Shown in pieces: positions 23,627-30,133 of a stretch of 46,865 nt of DNA. Both the position numbers and the translations under genes were made by a program. Under the pieces are notes generated by a model. It worked only from the letters and a program-made list of their open reading frames with translations. It made no database searches and had not been told where the DNA came from. Origin of the DNA: UBA9865 sp035647835 (GTDB lineage: Bacteria > Bacillota > Dethiobacteria > Dethiobacterales > Dethiobacteraceae); the NCBI GenBank assembly GCA_035647835.1, contig DASRMS010000174.1:1-46865 (forward strand), read 5' to 3'. The stretch's first letter is position 1. Each line of letters opens with the position of its first letter.

Positions 23627-23655
23627 TTGACAGAATGCAGACCGAGCAGTATAAT
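23627..23655 (+). promoter_or_regulatory. veg promoter 1 (perfect sigma-A consensus)
   Basis: TTGACA (23627-23632), a 17-base spacer, TATAAT (23650-23655): no mismatch in either hexamer. Confidence 0.85.
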
Positions 23656-23669
23656 TGTCTATTTATCAT

Positions 23670-23698
23670 TTGACAGATTGTATAGGGTGTGATAGAAT
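23670..23698 (+). promoter_or_regulatory. veg promoter 2 (near-perfect sigma-A consensus)
   Basis: TTGACA (23670-23675), a 17-base spacer, TAGAAT (23693-23698), exactly 43 bases downstream of promoter 1. Confidence 0.8.
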
Positions 23699-23729
23699 AA
23701 ATAAGAAATCTTGTCTGGGGTGATAGCGT

Positions 23730-23978
23730 TTGGCAGCAACAAATGCACTTATGCAAATTAGGCGTAACCTTGAATCACACGTCGGACAGAAAATACGTCT
23801 GCGTGCTCATCGTGGACGCCGCAAGACTCTGGAGAAAGTTGGCGTGTTAGAAAACACATATCCGTCGATTTTTATCGTGCGGGTAGATGAACAAAATTAT
23901 AACCAGCGTTTATCTTTTTCATATGCAGATGTGTTAACAGAGACGGTGGAACTAACATTAATGCAGAAAAAGCGGTAA
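23730..23978 (+). CDS. veg: Veg protein
   Basis: An 82-residue basic protein with the Veg signature GQKIRLRAHRGRRKTLEKVGVLENTYPSIFIV and NYNQRLSFSYADVLTETVEL. In B. subtilis Veg influences biofilm formation by antagonising the repressor SinR. Its promoter is a classic very strong sigma-A promoter. The start is TTG at 23730, with GGGGTG seven bases upstream. Two strong promoters upstream and an 18-bp terminator stem downstream indicate an abundant, self-contained transcript. Confidence 0.95.
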   Translation: MAATNALMQIRRNLESHVGQKIRLRAHRGRRKTLEKVGVLENTYPSIFIVRVDEQNYNQRLSFSYADVLTETVELTLMQKKR

Positions 23979-23996
23979 GTAGCCTAAGCTCGAAAT

Positions 23997-24038
23997 AAAA
24001 GACTGCACTGAAGGATAAAACCTTCAGTGCAGTCTTTT
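23997..24038 (+). terminator. Bidirectional terminator after veg
   Basis: An 18-bp perfect stem (23997-24014 with 24021-24038), loop ATAAAA. On + it runs into TTTTCTTATTTT; on - into TTTTATTT. It serves veg and whatever is transcribed on the - strand from the 24.05-24.3 kb segment. Confidence 0.88.
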
Positions 24039-24047
24039 CTTATTTTG

Positions 24048-24265
24048 TAGCACACATCTTAAGCTCTAAGGTTGTGACAGCCCTTTGAGCAGTGCTCAGA
24101 TCTCCATCAATCTCACTGGCCTGTTTTGCGAGGGCCAGGCTTGCCACTTTTCCTCCGACGCTGTTTTCCGGTTTCCCAGCCCGGAAATTAGAGTTGAAGC
24201 CGCGTCTCGCTTGTCTTTGAGCAAGCGACTCAGGCAGCTCAGGCTTTTTGATGTACTTTGTGCTA
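24048..24265 (-). ncRNA. Candidate structured RNA, about 220 nt, with terminator at 24038-23997
   Basis: The ends form a long-range helix: TAGCACACATC (24048-24058) with GATG (24250-24253) and TGTGCTA (24259-24265). Inside are at least four hairpins: TGAGC/GCTCA (24086-24098), CTGGCC/GGCCAG (24116-24138), TTTCCGG/CCGGAAA (24165-24187) and TCGCTTG/CAAGCGA (24207-24228). The - strand is preferred because the closing helix is followed at once by a strong terminator, while the + strand has none. GCTCAAAG occurs both in one hairpin loop and beside another hairpin, so tertiary contacts are possible. Overlapping ORFs exist on both strands (24040-24324 -, 24085-24348 +) but neither has a well-placed ribosome site. 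Size and clostridial setting resemble the raiA class; this is an unverified guess. I found no clear promoter. Confidence 0.55.
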
Positions 24266-24268
24266 AAA

Positions 24269-24298
24269 GACATATTTTCCAGATTATGACCATAGATA
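24269..24298 (+). promoter_or_regulatory. Putative sigma-E promoter for the first SipL-like gene
   Basis: GACATATT (24269-24276; 7 of 8 with the sigma-E -35), a 14-base spacer, CATAGATA (24291-24298; 5 of 8 with the -10). It lies 140 bases before the start codon. SipL of C. difficile is made in the mother cell, which fits. Confidence 0.4.
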
Positions 24299-24438
24299 TG
24301 ATAAAGACGCACTTCACTGCGCACATTTCCTTTGGCACGGGCATATAATTAATGGGATAAAGCTACGGGAAAGGGGGAAGCAAACTTTTTTCCGTTCTTT
24401 GCCAAAAGTAGGTAGATTAGATGAAAGGAGGCAAAAAG

Positions 24439-26037
24439 ATGGGAAAAGACGAATTTCTGGCGTTGGAATGTATTACGGATCTCTTGAAAGTTGAACAGGT
24501 TGTCGGCGAAAATGCCTCGCAAACATCAGTGGTGCGGGATATTGTCTTACCTGGAAGGGTTCGTAAGATCGCAGAAGTCGACACCGAGCTGCGTGATGTT
24601 AAAGGCCGCGTCATAGAAAATAAAGTTGTCGTTGAAGGTGTCATTCACAAACAAATCTTTTATGTAGATAGCGAAACCGGGCAGATGAAAGAATTCACGG
24701 TAGCTGACGAGCGCTTTGTGCATTTTGTCGATGTTCCTGGAGCTATGCCTGGGATGAATGTACAAGTGCATGTTCGAGCAGAATTTGTTGGTCATGACTT
24801 TATCCGTGAAGTGAAAGCATACAGAGACGCGGAGCTAGTAGAAGATTTAGACGTTGAAGCTGAACATGAAAAGCACAAGAAGAAAGTTGACTCCCTTTAC
24901 CGTCAAACTGTTATTCTGGAGATCTTCGCTAAAGTCACAGAATCAATGCAGCTTGATGTGGTAGTAGATGTCAATGGCGTTGACAGGAACAATGTGATGA
25001 AGGAACTGTTGAAAGTAGAAAGTGTAATTGGGGAAAATGCCTCGCAAGTTTCAGTGCAAGCAGAAATTGACTTTGATCGCCCTGCCCGCAAAATCAAGAA
25101 TATTGATACCCAGGTTCGTAATATTACAACGCGTGTGATTGAAAACAAAGTGATCGTCGAGGGTATTCTGCATAAACAGATTTATTTTGTTGGTGCAGAG
25201 GATGATGTTGTGCATGAGCTTTCTGTAGATGAGAAGTTTACTCACTTTGTGGATGTTCCCGGTGCATTCCCCAGTGCCAATGTACAGGTTCACCCACGTG
25301 TCGAATTTGTTGATGTGGACATCAATGCTGATGATCCGACTCGTGGCAAGCAGACGGCCATCATTGACATCTTTGCCAAAGTGACGGAAACAGTCCAGGT
25401 TGAAGTGGTAACGGATATTATGGGGGCCGGTGTCCGCAAAGAACTGCTTAAGGTCTCACAAGTCATCGGTGAAGGCTCTAAACAACATAATGTCGTTGCT
25501 AACCTGACAGCACCAGCACCGGCTAAAAAAATGGCTGGGCCGCCAGAGACACGCTTTGAAAATCTTGAAACACGTGTCATTGAAGATAAAGTTGTCATTG
25601 AAGGCGACCTCGTCAAGAATGTTTATTTTGTGCGTGATGACGACGAGGCAGAAGTAAGGGAATTTGAAGTACGTGAACACTTTACAGTATTTGTAGATAT
25701 TCCAGGCGCAATGCCTGGGCATGTTGTGCAAGTGTATCCGCGTGTAGAATTTACAGACTTCGAAATCGACCCCAAAGATCGCACTCGCATTCGTCAGACT
25801 TCAATTATAGAGATCTTTGTTAAGGTGACAGAGCACGTACAACTAGAAGTGGTAGTCAGCTGTGAAACAGGGCCTACACCTTCGGTGACCATTTATGTAG
25901 TGCAGCCAGGTGACACACTCTTCTTAATTGCTCAACGTTTTAATGTGTCACTGCAAGCTATAGAAAAAGCAAACCCGCAAATTACCGACCCCAATGTGAT
26001 TTTCCCGGGACAGCAAATTTTCATACCCCGTCGTTAA
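24439..26037 (+). CDS. SipL-like spore morphogenetic protein: three SPOCS (DUF3794) domains plus LysM
   Basis: The 532 residues hold three SPOCS repeats starting near 15, 190 and 336. Each runs LLKVxxVIGExxxQ ... RVIENKVVVEG ... HFVDVPGAxPGxxVQVxxRVEF ... IxEIFxKVTExxQLEVV. A C-terminal LysM domain covers 485-531 (VVQPGDTLFLIAQRFNVS ... GQQIFIPRR). Repeat 1 has a charged insertion of about 30 residues. Architecture and length match SipL of C. difficile, which binds the basement-layer ATPase SpoIVA through its LysM domain and tethers the coat. No signal peptide, as expected for a mother-cell cytosolic coat protein. The ATG at 24439 follows AAAGGAGG; the frame extends six codons upstream. Confidence 0.88.
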   Translation: MGKDEFLALECITDLLKVEQVVGENASQTSVVRDIVLPGRVRKIAEVDTELRDVKGRVIENKVVVEGVIHKQIFYVDSETGQMKEFTVADERFVHFVDVPGAMPGMNVQVHVRAEFVGHDFIREVKAYRDAELVEDLDVEAEHEKHKKKVDSLYRQTVILEIFAKVTESMQLDVVVDVNGVDRNNVMKELLKVESVIGENASQVSVQAEIDFDRPARKIKNIDTQVRNITTRVIENKVIVEGILHKQIYFVGAEDDVVHELSVDEKFTHFVDVPGAFPSANVQVHPRVEFVDVDINADDPTRGKQTAIIDIFAKVTETVQVEVVTDIMGAGVRKELLKVSQVIGEGSKQHNVVANLTAPAPAKKMAGPPETRFENLETRVIEDKVVIEGDLVKNVYFVRDDDEAEVREFEVREHFTVFVDIPGAMPGHVVQVYPRVEFTDFEIDPKDRTRIRQTSIIEIFVKVTEHVQLEVVVSCETGPTPSVTIYVVQPGDTLFLIAQRFNVSLQAIEKANPQITDPNVIFPGQQIFIPRR

Positions 26038-26044
26038 TGATAAA

Positions 26045-26073
26045 AAGTAGCATCGGCCGATGCTACTTTTTTT
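26045..26073 (+). terminator. Terminator after the first SipL-like gene
   Basis: AAGTAGCATC (26045-26054) with GATGCTACTT (26059-26068), loop GGCC, then a run of T residues. It separates the two SipL-like genes into different transcripts. Confidence 0.85.
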
Positions 26074-26110
26074 AAGCAATTAGATCTTCTTTAGTAACGC
26101 TTAATGTATA

Positions 26111-26140
26111 CTTGCCTCCCGACAATGAGGCAAGTTTTTT
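26111..26140 (+). terminator. Second terminator in the gap between SipL-like genes
   Basis: CTTGCCTC (26111-26118) with GAGGCAAG (26127-26134), followed by six T residues. TATACT (26107-26112) overlaps its start. Directly after it, ATCGGGATAGGAAA (26141-26154) pairs with TTTCCTATCCGAT (26179-26191) with one bulge. Confidence 0.65.
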
Positions 26141-26253
26141 ATCGGGATAGGAAATTATATCAACCTTGAATTACTTTCTTTCCTATCCGATGGGGATTTT
26201 TAAGGGAAAACGCTAATCGTCATTTTTGTGTGTGTCAATCTGCGTCTACACTG

Positions 26254-26261
26254 CATACAAT
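26254..26261 (+). promoter_or_regulatory. Sigma-E-like -10 element before the second SipL-like gene
   Basis: CATACAAT is the exact sigma-E -10 consensus; with the next base A it also fits the sigma-K CATANNNTA. The best -35 candidate is GTCAATCT (26234-26241), with a spacer of 12, shorter than ideal. Confidence 0.42.
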
Positions 26262-26278
26262 AGATGGGAGGCGTGTAT

Positions 26279-27829
26279 ATGATAAACCAAGCAAACAAAG
26301 TAAACCGCATTATTGCACTTATACAAGACGGCCAGGAAGCGGTGGTGAGGATACCCTTAGCCGTTACCCTGCCTGGAGAAGTAGAGGAGTTTAACGAGCC
26401 GGAAATTACCGTGATCGAGACTACAGCAACAGCCCTAACTGAAGAAATATTTCTCGAAATTACTCTGCAGCAGGACACATATTATGTGGTTAAAGAAACA
26501 GGGCTGGTAAACATAGCAACTACTGTTCATCAGTTCACTCAACTCTTGCCGGCGGCAGGCAGCCAACCTGGACACATGGTGCAGTTAGCAGTAGATCCGC
26601 ACTTTGAGGAGGGCTGGTTAGCTAAAGTAAGCAAGGAAGAGGAAAAACAGCTGACGATCTTAACAGGTACCTGCAGACTTAATGCTGCTTTTCAACTTTT
26701 AGCAGAAGAGGAACTAGTGGTAGAACAAACAGACACCCTCACGGGCAAAGCACTTACAGAGCCAATCAAAATAGAAACTGTACATTCTCATTTCACAGAA
26801 GTCGTTGATCTCTCTTTACCGCTGATCCTAACAGAAACACCAGACAGCAAGGTCCAGGCGAGGGCAAAATTTATTAATCAACGAGCTGCCGCCATGTGTG
26901 GTTGGGTGAAAGTAGAAGGAGAAGTTTTAGTTACAGTTTCCTACCAGTTAGCTAAGAGAATTATAAAAAGGGAAAACTATGTTTACCCCCTAAAGAAATT
27001 CTTTGAACACCAAACTTCTAACATCGAAATGGACGCAAATGTCGCAGGGCGCACTGAAATATTAACCTGTCAGCTAGATCCAGCAGGAAAAGGAGTATTG
27101 CGGGGACTATTACACCTTAGTGGTACACTAATCAAGGTACAAAAGATCGCTGATGAGCTGCGAAGTTTTACTAGTGACAGCTATGCCCCCCATCACTATA
27201 AGAAGCATTTTGAGCTGGAAGAGGTAGTAGGGGTAGGCTCTTCACAAACGCTGATTGAACAGGAAATTTTCTTTGGCCGCAAGGTGAAATTTGTTAGGGA
27301 ACCAGTAGCTGCAGAAGTCCGTCATCTTCAACATGAAATAATCCATAATAAGGTAATTGTCCGCGGTACGCTGCATAAAGAGCTCTTTGCCGTAGAGGCC
27401 AAAAATAGCACAGTTTTCGTACACGATGTGCAGGAAAAGTTCGTTCATTTTGTTGATGTACCAGGAGCTGCCCCCGGAATGCGTGCCCAAATTGCAGCCA
27501 GAGTAGAGTATGTGCGCGTAGAAGTTAATCCAGACCAGGAAACGGCACGCCAGGTAGCGATTATCGAGATTCGGGTTAAGGTACTGCGGCGCATCAAAAA
27601 AGACCATCAGCCGCCAGTTAAGCCACCCCATGACCCCTGGCCAAAGCCGCCGCATTATCCTACACCACCTCCCGCACCAGAGCAGCGAATCTATATAGTG
27701 CGTTCCGGTGACAGTGTGTGGAAAATCGCACAAAAATTTGGCGTCTCGATGGAAGTCATTATTGCCGCCAATAACTTGCAAAATCCCAATCTCATTTATC
27801 CGGGTCAAAAATTAATCATCCCACTGTAA
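26279..27829 (+). CDS. SipL-like paralogue: SPOCS domain(s) plus LysM
   Basis: The 516 residues are a diverged relative of the preceding gene. The clear SPOCS unit lies at about 310-445 (LEEVVGVGSSQTLIEQEIFF, EIIHNKVIVRGTLHKELF, KFVHFVDVPGAAPGMRAQI). Two weaker copies seem present in the N-terminal 300 residues (DSKVQARAKF; LLPAAGSQPGHMVQLAVDPHF). A Pro-rich linker of about 25 residues leads to a LysM domain at 471-516 (IVRSGDSVWKIAQKFGVS ... GQKLIIPL). The first protein has no such linker. Likely a second coat-tethering protein; which of the two is the functional SipL orthologue cannot be told. ATG 26279 follows GGGAGGCG. Confidence 0.85.
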   Translation: MINQANKVNRIIALIQDGQEAVVRIPLAVTLPGEVEEFNEPEITVIETTATALTEEIFLEITLQQDTYYVVKETGLVNIATTVHQFTQLLPAAGSQPGHMVQLAVDPHFEEGWLAKVSKEEEKQLTILTGTCRLNAAFQLLAEEELVVEQTDTLTGKALTEPIKIETVHSHFTEVVDLSLPLILTETPDSKVQARAKFINQRAAAMCGWVKVEGEVLVTVSYQLAKRIIKRENYVYPLKKFFEHQTSNIEMDANVAGRTEILTCQLDPAGKGVLRGLLHLSGTLIKVQKIADELRSFTSDSYAPHHYKKHFELEEVVGVGSSQTLIEQEIFFGRKVKFVREPVAAEVRHLQHEIIHNKVIVRGTLHKELFAVEAKNSTVFVHDVQEKFVHFVDVPGAAPGMRAQIAARVEYVRVEVNPDQETARQVAIIEIRVKVLRRIKKDHQPPVKPPHDPWPKPPHYPTPPPAPEQRIYIVRSGDSVWKIAQKFGVSMEVIIAANNLQNPNLIYPGQKLIIPL

Positions 27830-27853
27830 TGGTGCTTTTAACCATTACACCGC

Positions 27854-27895
27854 ATTAAATAAAGAGTTGGTGTTATCGCCAACTCTTTATTTAAT
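27854..27895 (+). terminator. Terminator after the second SipL-like gene
   Basis: A 17-bp perfect stem (27854-27870 with 27879-27895), 8-base loop. A small AATGGT/ACCATT hairpin precedes it right at the stop codon. Confidence 0.8.
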
Positions 27896-27933
27896 ATTTG
27901 CCTGTAGCCATCACTGGACGCTGTATTTACTTT

Positions 27934-27962
27934 TTGCCACTTTGCTAGTTGTTGCTTATAAT
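27934..27962 (+). promoter_or_regulatory. Sigma-A promoter for the LysM/CAP gene
   Basis: TTGCCA (27934-27939), a 17-base spacer, TATAAT (27957-27962), about 50 bases before the start. This suggests vegetative expression, unlike the two genes before it. Confidence 0.65.
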
Positions 27963-28015
27963 AAGTTGTGAAGATATCTTAACAATCTTAATAAAACTTA
28001 AAGGAGTTGTTAACG

Positions 28016-28915
28016 TTGCGAAAGAAGTGGACAAACATAGTTCTCCTTGCGCTTTTACTCACAATTATTATTGTTCCCTTTGCTGCTAGGGCAGAAGCGG
28101 CTGCCGTTCGTTATACTTATCGGTACACACTAACTAAAGGGTGGCAGCTTGTTTCCGCACCCGCTACCGCCAGAATTACTTTCAGTTGTAAATATGCTTG
28201 CTATCGTGTAAAAGCAGGTGACACGCTAGAGAGTATTAGCCGACGCTTTGACACCACCGTGGATAAACTGCTGCAATTAAACAGACTTAATCGGGCTGAA
28301 GTAAAGTCAGGTCAACTTATACTTATCCCCTTATGTTCTACCGACCCGCAGCCCCAACCAGAGCCTAAGCCAGAGCCCCAACCAGAGCCCAAGCCGGAAC
28401 CCCAGCCTAAGCCGGAACCCCAGCCAGAGCCCCAGCCAGAGCCCCAGCCAGAGCCAAAACCAGAGCCCAAGCCGGAACCCAAGCCAGAGCCAAAACCAGA
28501 GCCCCAGCCAGAACCCCAGCCAGTGACTGGTTTAAAGCAAGCTGAACAAGCAATGTTGAATCTGCTGAATGCGGAACGCACTAAACTTGGTTTACAGCCG
28601 TTACAAGTTGATCTGGAGCTGGTCAAAATAGCACGCTTAAAAAGTCAGGATATGATCAATTTAAATTACTTCAGTCATCAATCACCGACTTATGGTTCAC
28701 CCTTTGACATGATGAAAGCAGCAGGTATCTCCTACAGAACTGCTGGCGAAAACCTAGCAGGTGCTCCGACTGTAGAGCGGGCACATACAGGCCTGATGAA
28801 TTCACCCGGACACCGTGCTAATATTCTTAATGCCAACTATACTCGGATTGGTATTGGTGCAGTCAGCGGTGGTCCTTACGGGATGATGTTTACACAAATG
28901 TTTGTAGGACGTTAA
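28016..28915 (+). CDS. Secreted LysM and CAP (SCP/PR1) domain protein, YkwD/SafA-like
   Basis: The 299 residues begin with a signal peptide (KKWTNIVLLALLLTIIIV, cleavage near ARAEA-A at about 27-30). LysM lies at about 62-106 (YRVKAGDTLESISRRFDTT), then a Pro-Glu-Pro-Gln/Lys repeat linker at 111-169. A C-terminal CAP domain covers about 178-299 (LLNAERTKLGLQPL, LKSQDMINLNYFSHQSP, GENLAGAPTV, MNSPGHRANILNANYTRIGIG). Bacterial CAP proteins of this YkwD type are common on spores and cell walls; their activity is not settled. The start is TTG 28016, nine bases after AAGGAG; a TTG at 28007 touches the ribosome site. Confidence 0.9.
   Translation: MRKKWTNIVLLALLLTIIIVPFAARAEAAAVRYTYRYTLTKGWQLVSAPATARITFSCKYACYRVKAGDTLESISRRFDTTVDKLLQLNRLNRAEVKSGQLILIPLCSTDPQPQPEPKPEPQPEPKPEPQPKPEPQPEPQPEPQPEPKPEPKPEPKPEPKPEPQPEPQPVTGLKQAEQAMLNLLNAERTKLGLQPLQVDLELVKIARLKSQDMINLNYFSHQSPTYGSPFDMMKAAGISYRTAGENLAGAPTVERAHTGLMNSPGHRANILNANYTRIGIGAVSGGPYGMMFTQMFVGR
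28346..28522 (+). repeat. Low-complexity coding repeat (Pro-Glu-Pro-Gln/Lys)
   Basis: About 177 bases of imperfect 6/12-base units built from CCAGAGCCC/CCAAGCCGGAA-like modules. They encode a stiff 59-residue linker between LysM and CAP domains. Near-identical units make it prone to length change by slippage. Confidence 0.9.
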
Positions 28916-28923
28916 GATAGAGC

Positions 28924-28961
28924 AAAAGGGGCTGACTTAGCAACAGGTCAGCCCCTTTTTT
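28924..28961 (+). terminator. Bidirectional terminator after the LysM/CAP gene
   Basis: A 13-bp perfect stem, AAAAGGGGCTGAC (28924-28936) with GTCAGCCCCTTTT (28947-28959), T tract to 28961. It lies between convergent genes. Confidence 0.88.
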
Positions 28962-28980
28962 CGTAGAGTTTATTAAGTTA

Positions 28981-29496
28981 CTAATACTTGGGGATGAGCA
29001 GCATTTTGCCGGGATGCAGATACTTAGGATACTTAATTTTATTAAAGGCAATCAGCTGTTCCGGTGTAATGTGGAAGCGTTTAGCAATACTTTCTACCGT
29101 ATCACCGGGGCGGACAAAATAAATTTCCTTATCAATATGTTCGGGAATTTTGACAATTTCTTCACGCTCAAAGATAATTACCGGCGTGCCAATGTAAGTT
29201 AGCGGATATATTTCTTCTACATCTTCATTATACATACGTACACAACCAGCTGTCGCCGCTGTGTTAATTGTCCAAGGATTAAAAGTGCCATGTATGCCAT
29301 GTCTTTGGTAGGTAAAGGCCATCCAACGTGTGCCCAGACCAGGATGCGGCTGTGGGTTTTTCTCATAAACATGGTATTCGCCAAGTGGTGTGGGAGTATC
29401 CGGTTTGCCAATGGCGATGGGGTAAGTTTTATAGAGCTGACCTTGACGATAAAACATCAATTTTTTCATTTTCCTATTTATCTCAATACGAGTCAT
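28981..29496 (-). CDS. L,D-transpeptidase (YkuD domain) with C-terminal LysM
   Basis: The 171-residue protein has a YkuD catalytic domain (1-112): KPDTPTPLGEYHVYEK, GIHGTFNPWTINTAATAGCVRMYNEDVEEIY, with His69 and nucleophile Cys85. A LysM domain follows at 125-170 (VRPGDTVESIAKRFHIT). The usual S(H/K)GC signature reads T-A-G-C here. There is no signal peptide, as in B. subtilis YkuD, which is a spore protein; domain order (LysM last) is the reverse of YkuD. Expected role: 3-3 cross-linking of peptidoglycan or lipoprotein attachment. ATG follows GGAGG with 7 bases between. Confidence 0.9.
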   Translation of the reverse strand: MTRIEINRKMKKLMFYRQGQLYKTYPIAIGKPDTPTPLGEYHVYEKNPQPHPGLGTRWMAFTYQRHGIHGTFNPWTINTAATAGCVRMYNEDVEEIYPLTYIGTPVIIFEREEIVKIPEHIDKEIYFVRPGDTVESIAKRFHITPEQLIAFNKIKYPKYLHPGKMLLIPKY

Positions 29497-29643
29497 TTCC
29501 AGACCTCCAAAAGTTGTTTATTTTACCCTGAAATTTATCAAGTATTGTGTTTTATGATATGTACAGTCAGCTAATTTTGCTAATATTGCTGTTTGAAAAG
29601 CAATTAGCTGCTTGTGGGAAAAAACGAAATTAATTATTGCCAG

Positions 29644-29672
29644 CTATATTCAAATAAAAGCGGGAGAAACTA
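29644..29672 (+). promoter_or_regulatory. Possible forespore (sigma-G/F) promoter for the SASP gene
   Basis: CTATA (29644-29648), a 17-base spacer, GAAACTA (29666-29672): 4 of 5 and 5 of 7 matches to the sigma-G consensus. GGAGAAACTA (29663-29672) also fits the sigma-F -10 GGNRANAHTR. Confidence 0.35.
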
Positions 29673-29709
29673 TTTTAGACCCTAAAGTTCAAAAAAAGGA
29701 GTGAGGCTA

Positions 29710-29889
29710 ATGAGTCCAAGACGTGAAAGAATTATGTCTGATGCTCTAAAGGAAGAGTTAGCCGAAGAGTTAGGCGTTGTTAACGTAGTGCGCCAAGAAG
29801 GTTGGGGCGGTGTTTCTTCTCGCAATTGCGGAAACTTGGTTAAGTTGGCGATCGAACGCGCTGAACGGTTTCTAATGAATGGACAATAG
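29710..29889 (+). CDS. sspF: Small acid-soluble spore protein, alpha/beta type (SspF-like)
   Basis: The 59-residue protein reads RRERIMSDALKEELAEELGV, then GWGGVSSRNCGNLVKLAIERAE. It matches the alpha/beta-type SASP pattern, including the ELA.ELG germination-protease site and the GNxVKxAIExAE helix, and most resembles B. subtilis SspF. These proteins coat DNA in the forespore and protect it from UV and heat. sspF lies between veg and ispE in B. subtilis; the same flanks hold here, though more than 9 kb of other genes have been inserted. ATG 29710 is preferred over GTG 29701 because AAGGAG lies 8 bases before it. No ORF-disrupting change seen. Confidence 0.92.
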   Translation: MSPRRERIMSDALKEELAEELGVVNVVRQEGWGGVSSRNCGNLVKLAIERAERFLMNGQ

Positions 29890-29897
29890 GGTGACAG

Positions 29898-29928
29898 ACA
29901 GCGTACCGGTTTTCGGTACGCTGTTTTA
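29898..29928 (+). terminator. Terminator after sspF
   Basis: An 11-bp perfect stem, ACAGCGTACCG (29898-29908) with CGGTACGCTGT (29914-29924), then TTT. Confidence 0.82.
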
Positions 29929-30047
29929 TATAATGAAGAAAAAGGAGATTTAGTCCTGATGTGGAATAGATAGCATAATCATATAAATTGCAGGTTCAAA
30001 ACTAGCAGGCCTGACCAGATTAGATGTCTTGTTGTTCAGGCTAGTAA

Positions 30048-30075
30048 TTGAGGTAAGGACTAGCTATTTTAAAAT
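30048..30075 (+). promoter_or_regulatory. Putative sigma-A promoter for the nicotinate phosphoribosyltransferase gene
   Basis: TTGAGG (30048-30053), a 16-base spacer, TAAAAT (30070-30075). Just upstream is an imperfect hairpin, ACTAGC (30001-30006) with GCTAGT (30040-30045). Confidence 0.38.
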
Positions 30076-30133
30076 CAAGATTCTAGACTTGGGTAAAATA
30101 ACAGCACTACGCAGTGAATGTGGAGGGAAAAAG

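Noticed and set aside
24040..24348. Three overlapping frames of 82-94 codons (two on -, one on +) treated as possible small proteins
   Set aside because: No well-placed ribosome sites, open frames on both strands, and strong stem pairing fit a structured RNA better. The 94-codon - strand frame does stop 2 bases before the terminator, so a protein is not fully excluded.
27242..27808. 188-codon - strand frame
   Set aside because: It lies wholly antisense to the SPOCS and LysM region of the second SipL-like gene, without a ribosome site or recognisable domain.
28346..28522. Tandem repeats considered as a CRISPR or satellite array
   Set aside because: The units are coding, in frame, and lack unique spacers.
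28312..28626. 104-codon - strand frame rich in Gly, Ser and Trp
   Set aside because: It is the antisense of the Pro-Glu-Pro repeat linker; low complexity created the frame.
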